From NCBI RefSeq assembly GCF_042242105.1, contig NC_092031.1, forward strand, positions 3,432,175-3,496,174: a stretch of DNA of 64,000 nt, in the 5' to 3' direction. This DNA is from Pempheris klunzingeri. Taxonomy: Eukaryota; Chordata; Actinopteri; Acropomatiformes; Pempheridae. Positions 62,423-64,000 of the stretch are shown piece after piece. The first letter of the stretch is position 1, and each line of letters opens with the position of its first letter. The notes beneath the pieces are model-generated. The model had not been told where the DNA came from. It searched no databases and was given only the letters and a program-made list of their open reading frames with translations. The translations under genes were made by a program, and so were the position numbers.

Positions 62423-62570
62423 TGGGGAGAGAGGAAGGGTGGGGGTTGGGTTTGGGTAGACAGAGGGCGCAGGAGGGGAAACCGCGGGGGGGAAACGGAG
62501 GTTAGAGAAAGGGAAAAAGGAAAGAGCAGAGGGTGGAGTGAAGGGAGGGAGGGGCGGAGGGTTTGTCCTG
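62423..62570. other. G-rich purine tract with many GGG runs
   Basis: The plus strand has more than ten runs of three or more G within 150 bp (for example GGGTGGGGGTTGGGTTTGGG), so it has quadruplex-forming potential. It is the most GC-skewed stretch of the window. I see no exon in it. Confidence 0.6.
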
Positions 62571-62854
62571 GGGATGCACGGCAGAAAGCTTGAGAGGAGA
62601 AGAGGAACTGGATATTCACCAGGGAGAGGACTTTTCTACATGAGCGCACCCGCTGATTCATCCGGACAGGAGTTCAGGTCCAGTTTTTGTCACTGTGCGT
62701 ACGCTTGATCATCTGTGACGAAAACATGCCAGTCTACAGCTGCTGCCGGACACAAGCACTCTTTAACACAGACACTCCTGCTGCTGTGTTGACGGATTGC
62801 AGAGGAATTCTGTGACTACACATGTTGAAATTTCAATTTTGTTGTGAAGTATTG

Positions 62855-63205
62855 TTTTTTTTTTTTTTTTTTTTTATTATTATGTATGAATTATTTATAA
62901 TCCTTTACTCAATCAGGGTAAAAGCAAGGTTGTTGTTCACAACCCTGCAAACACATAATCAACATTGGCTTTAGTCTACAATGAAAAATATAAGAAGCAT
63001 GAAATCGATGTTCTTGTACAAAACATAAATCCAGCACAACAGAAGGGACACATTAAGAATTCATTATTCAATGCATCACAGCAACTTAAACCGTTTAAGC
63101 TTAAAAATGTGTGTAACTTAAGGGAGTTTATTCCACTTATGAGGAGCGTAATATGTGAATGCAGTTCTTCCCCATAGATGGGATATCCAAAGTGATGCAT
63201 CATCA
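62855..63205. repeat. poly(T) tract and adjoining probable interspersed repeat
   Basis: Twenty-one T at 62855-62875 are followed by a 300-bp stretch (GAGTTTATTCCACTTATGAG, AATATGTGAATGCAGTTCTT) that looks like a fish retroelement remnant. Further poly(A) at 63495-63514. Confidence 0.4.
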
Positions 63206-63666
63206 TGTGAACGAGGACGGTAGCACGTATGTTTAAGTCTCAAAAGTGAGATGTTAATGAATCTAAGCATCAAGGTAGAATGGAAGTAAAGAGTACGTCA
63301 TCCAATACCGTTGATTTCCTTCTTCATGCCTCATGAAGAAGGAGGCCGGTCACATACTGTGAAATGACCACAACCTACAACGTGTTAGTCCGTTTCTGAG
63401 TACTTTTCTCCTTCCCTGCACCGTCTCTGACACCTCAAGACCATGTGGATTTAAAACTGTGAAAACAAGTCACATTTACATAGTTTCATTCTTTAAAAAA
63501 AAAAAAAAAAAAAAGAAGGTTATTTCCTTAAACAGCTGGACAACAAGTTTTTATCAGATGTTTGTTGGGGGCTATTTTCAGTGGCGGATTGATCCACATT
63601 TGGTGCTCAGGTGGGTATTTCCAGCAGCAGGATGGAGTATGTGGTACTGAGTAAAGATAAACTACA

Positions 63667-63667
<1 letters not shown>

Positions 63668-63702
<35 letters not shown>
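63668..63702. repeat. (GT)n microsatellite
   Basis: About 17 GT units near the right end of the window, in tbx21 intron 1. Nothing gene-like is seen from 62600 to 64000. Confidence 0.95.
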
Positions 63703-63705
<3 letters not shown>

Positions 63706-64000
63706 ACCATGCAATGTAACAGTGAGGCTCATTTGTGTGTTTTTAATAGTTTTCGGACAACAATGGAGCTCTATGGCACAAGGGTAAGACACAGGCTAGG
63801 AGGATTTTGTTCATTTTGTTTGTTGACAAAAAGTAATAAATACATAGATATATGTACGAGAGAACAGGCTTCATACTCAGTATCTAATTAATCAAACAGC
63901 AAAACTCTCTTGGGAGCTAACTAAATGGAGACAACGCTGCGGCCAGCACAGATCGGCCCTGGGGCTCATTAAATCATGGACTTCACCACTCAGTTATTAG

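Noticed and set aside
62401-62661. Minus-strand Pro/Ser-rich frame as a possible tbx21 first exon
   Set aside because: It lacks the T-box start (KFH..TEMIITKQGR-type block) expected just before the 58236 acceptor; it is a by-product of the G-rich tract.

Overview
The window looks like a teleost (percomorph-type) nuclear genome: long multi-exon genes with GT-AG introns, AT-rich introns, many (CA/TG)n microsatellites and several repeat families I recognise from spiny-rayed fish genomes. Seven protein-coding genes could be reconstructed exon by exon. At almost every junction reading phase, splice signals and similarity to the human protein agree.

Layout from left to right: nfe2l1 (minus, 1-5635, its 3' bZIP end lies outside the window); cdk5rap3 (minus, 8275-14867, 14 coding exons); prr15l (plus, one coding exon at 21293-21628, non-coding first exon near 17.3 kb); pnpo (minus, 24891-27719, 7 exons); mrpl10 (plus, 28339-31350, 5 exons, head-to-head with pnpo); osbpl7 (plus, 36015-47320, 21 coding exons plus a candidate 24-nt microexon and a non-coding first exon near 32.8 kb); tbx21 (minus, 53472-58236, last five coding exons, first exon outside the window).

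Order and relative strand match human 17q21.32 read in reverse (TBX21, OSBPL7, MRPL10, PNPO, PRR15L, CDK5RAP3, NFE2L1). COPZ2 and the LRRC46-SCRN2-SP6-SP2 group are absent from the expected gaps, as expected if a duplicated teleost chromosome lost genes. The genes are not one pathway: a proteasome-stress transcription factor, a UFMylation/ER-phagy adaptor, a small proline-rich protein, vitamin B6 oxidase, a mitoribosomal protein, a lipid-transfer protein and the T-bet immune regulator.

Intergenic and intronic DNA is mostly interspersed repeats, including about ten copies of one small element, a palindromic element at 50.7-51.0 kb and a hAT-like element inside a cdk5rap3 intron. I found no bacterial-type system, CRISPR array, tRNA or rRNA, and no clear previously undescribed system. 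The best leads are splicing oddities (a GC-AG intron, a TG-repeat 3' splice site, a microexon), a changed signature residue in osbpl7, a likely repeat-supplied poly(A) signal for pnpo, and a conserved TCF11-type cassette exon in nfe2l1.
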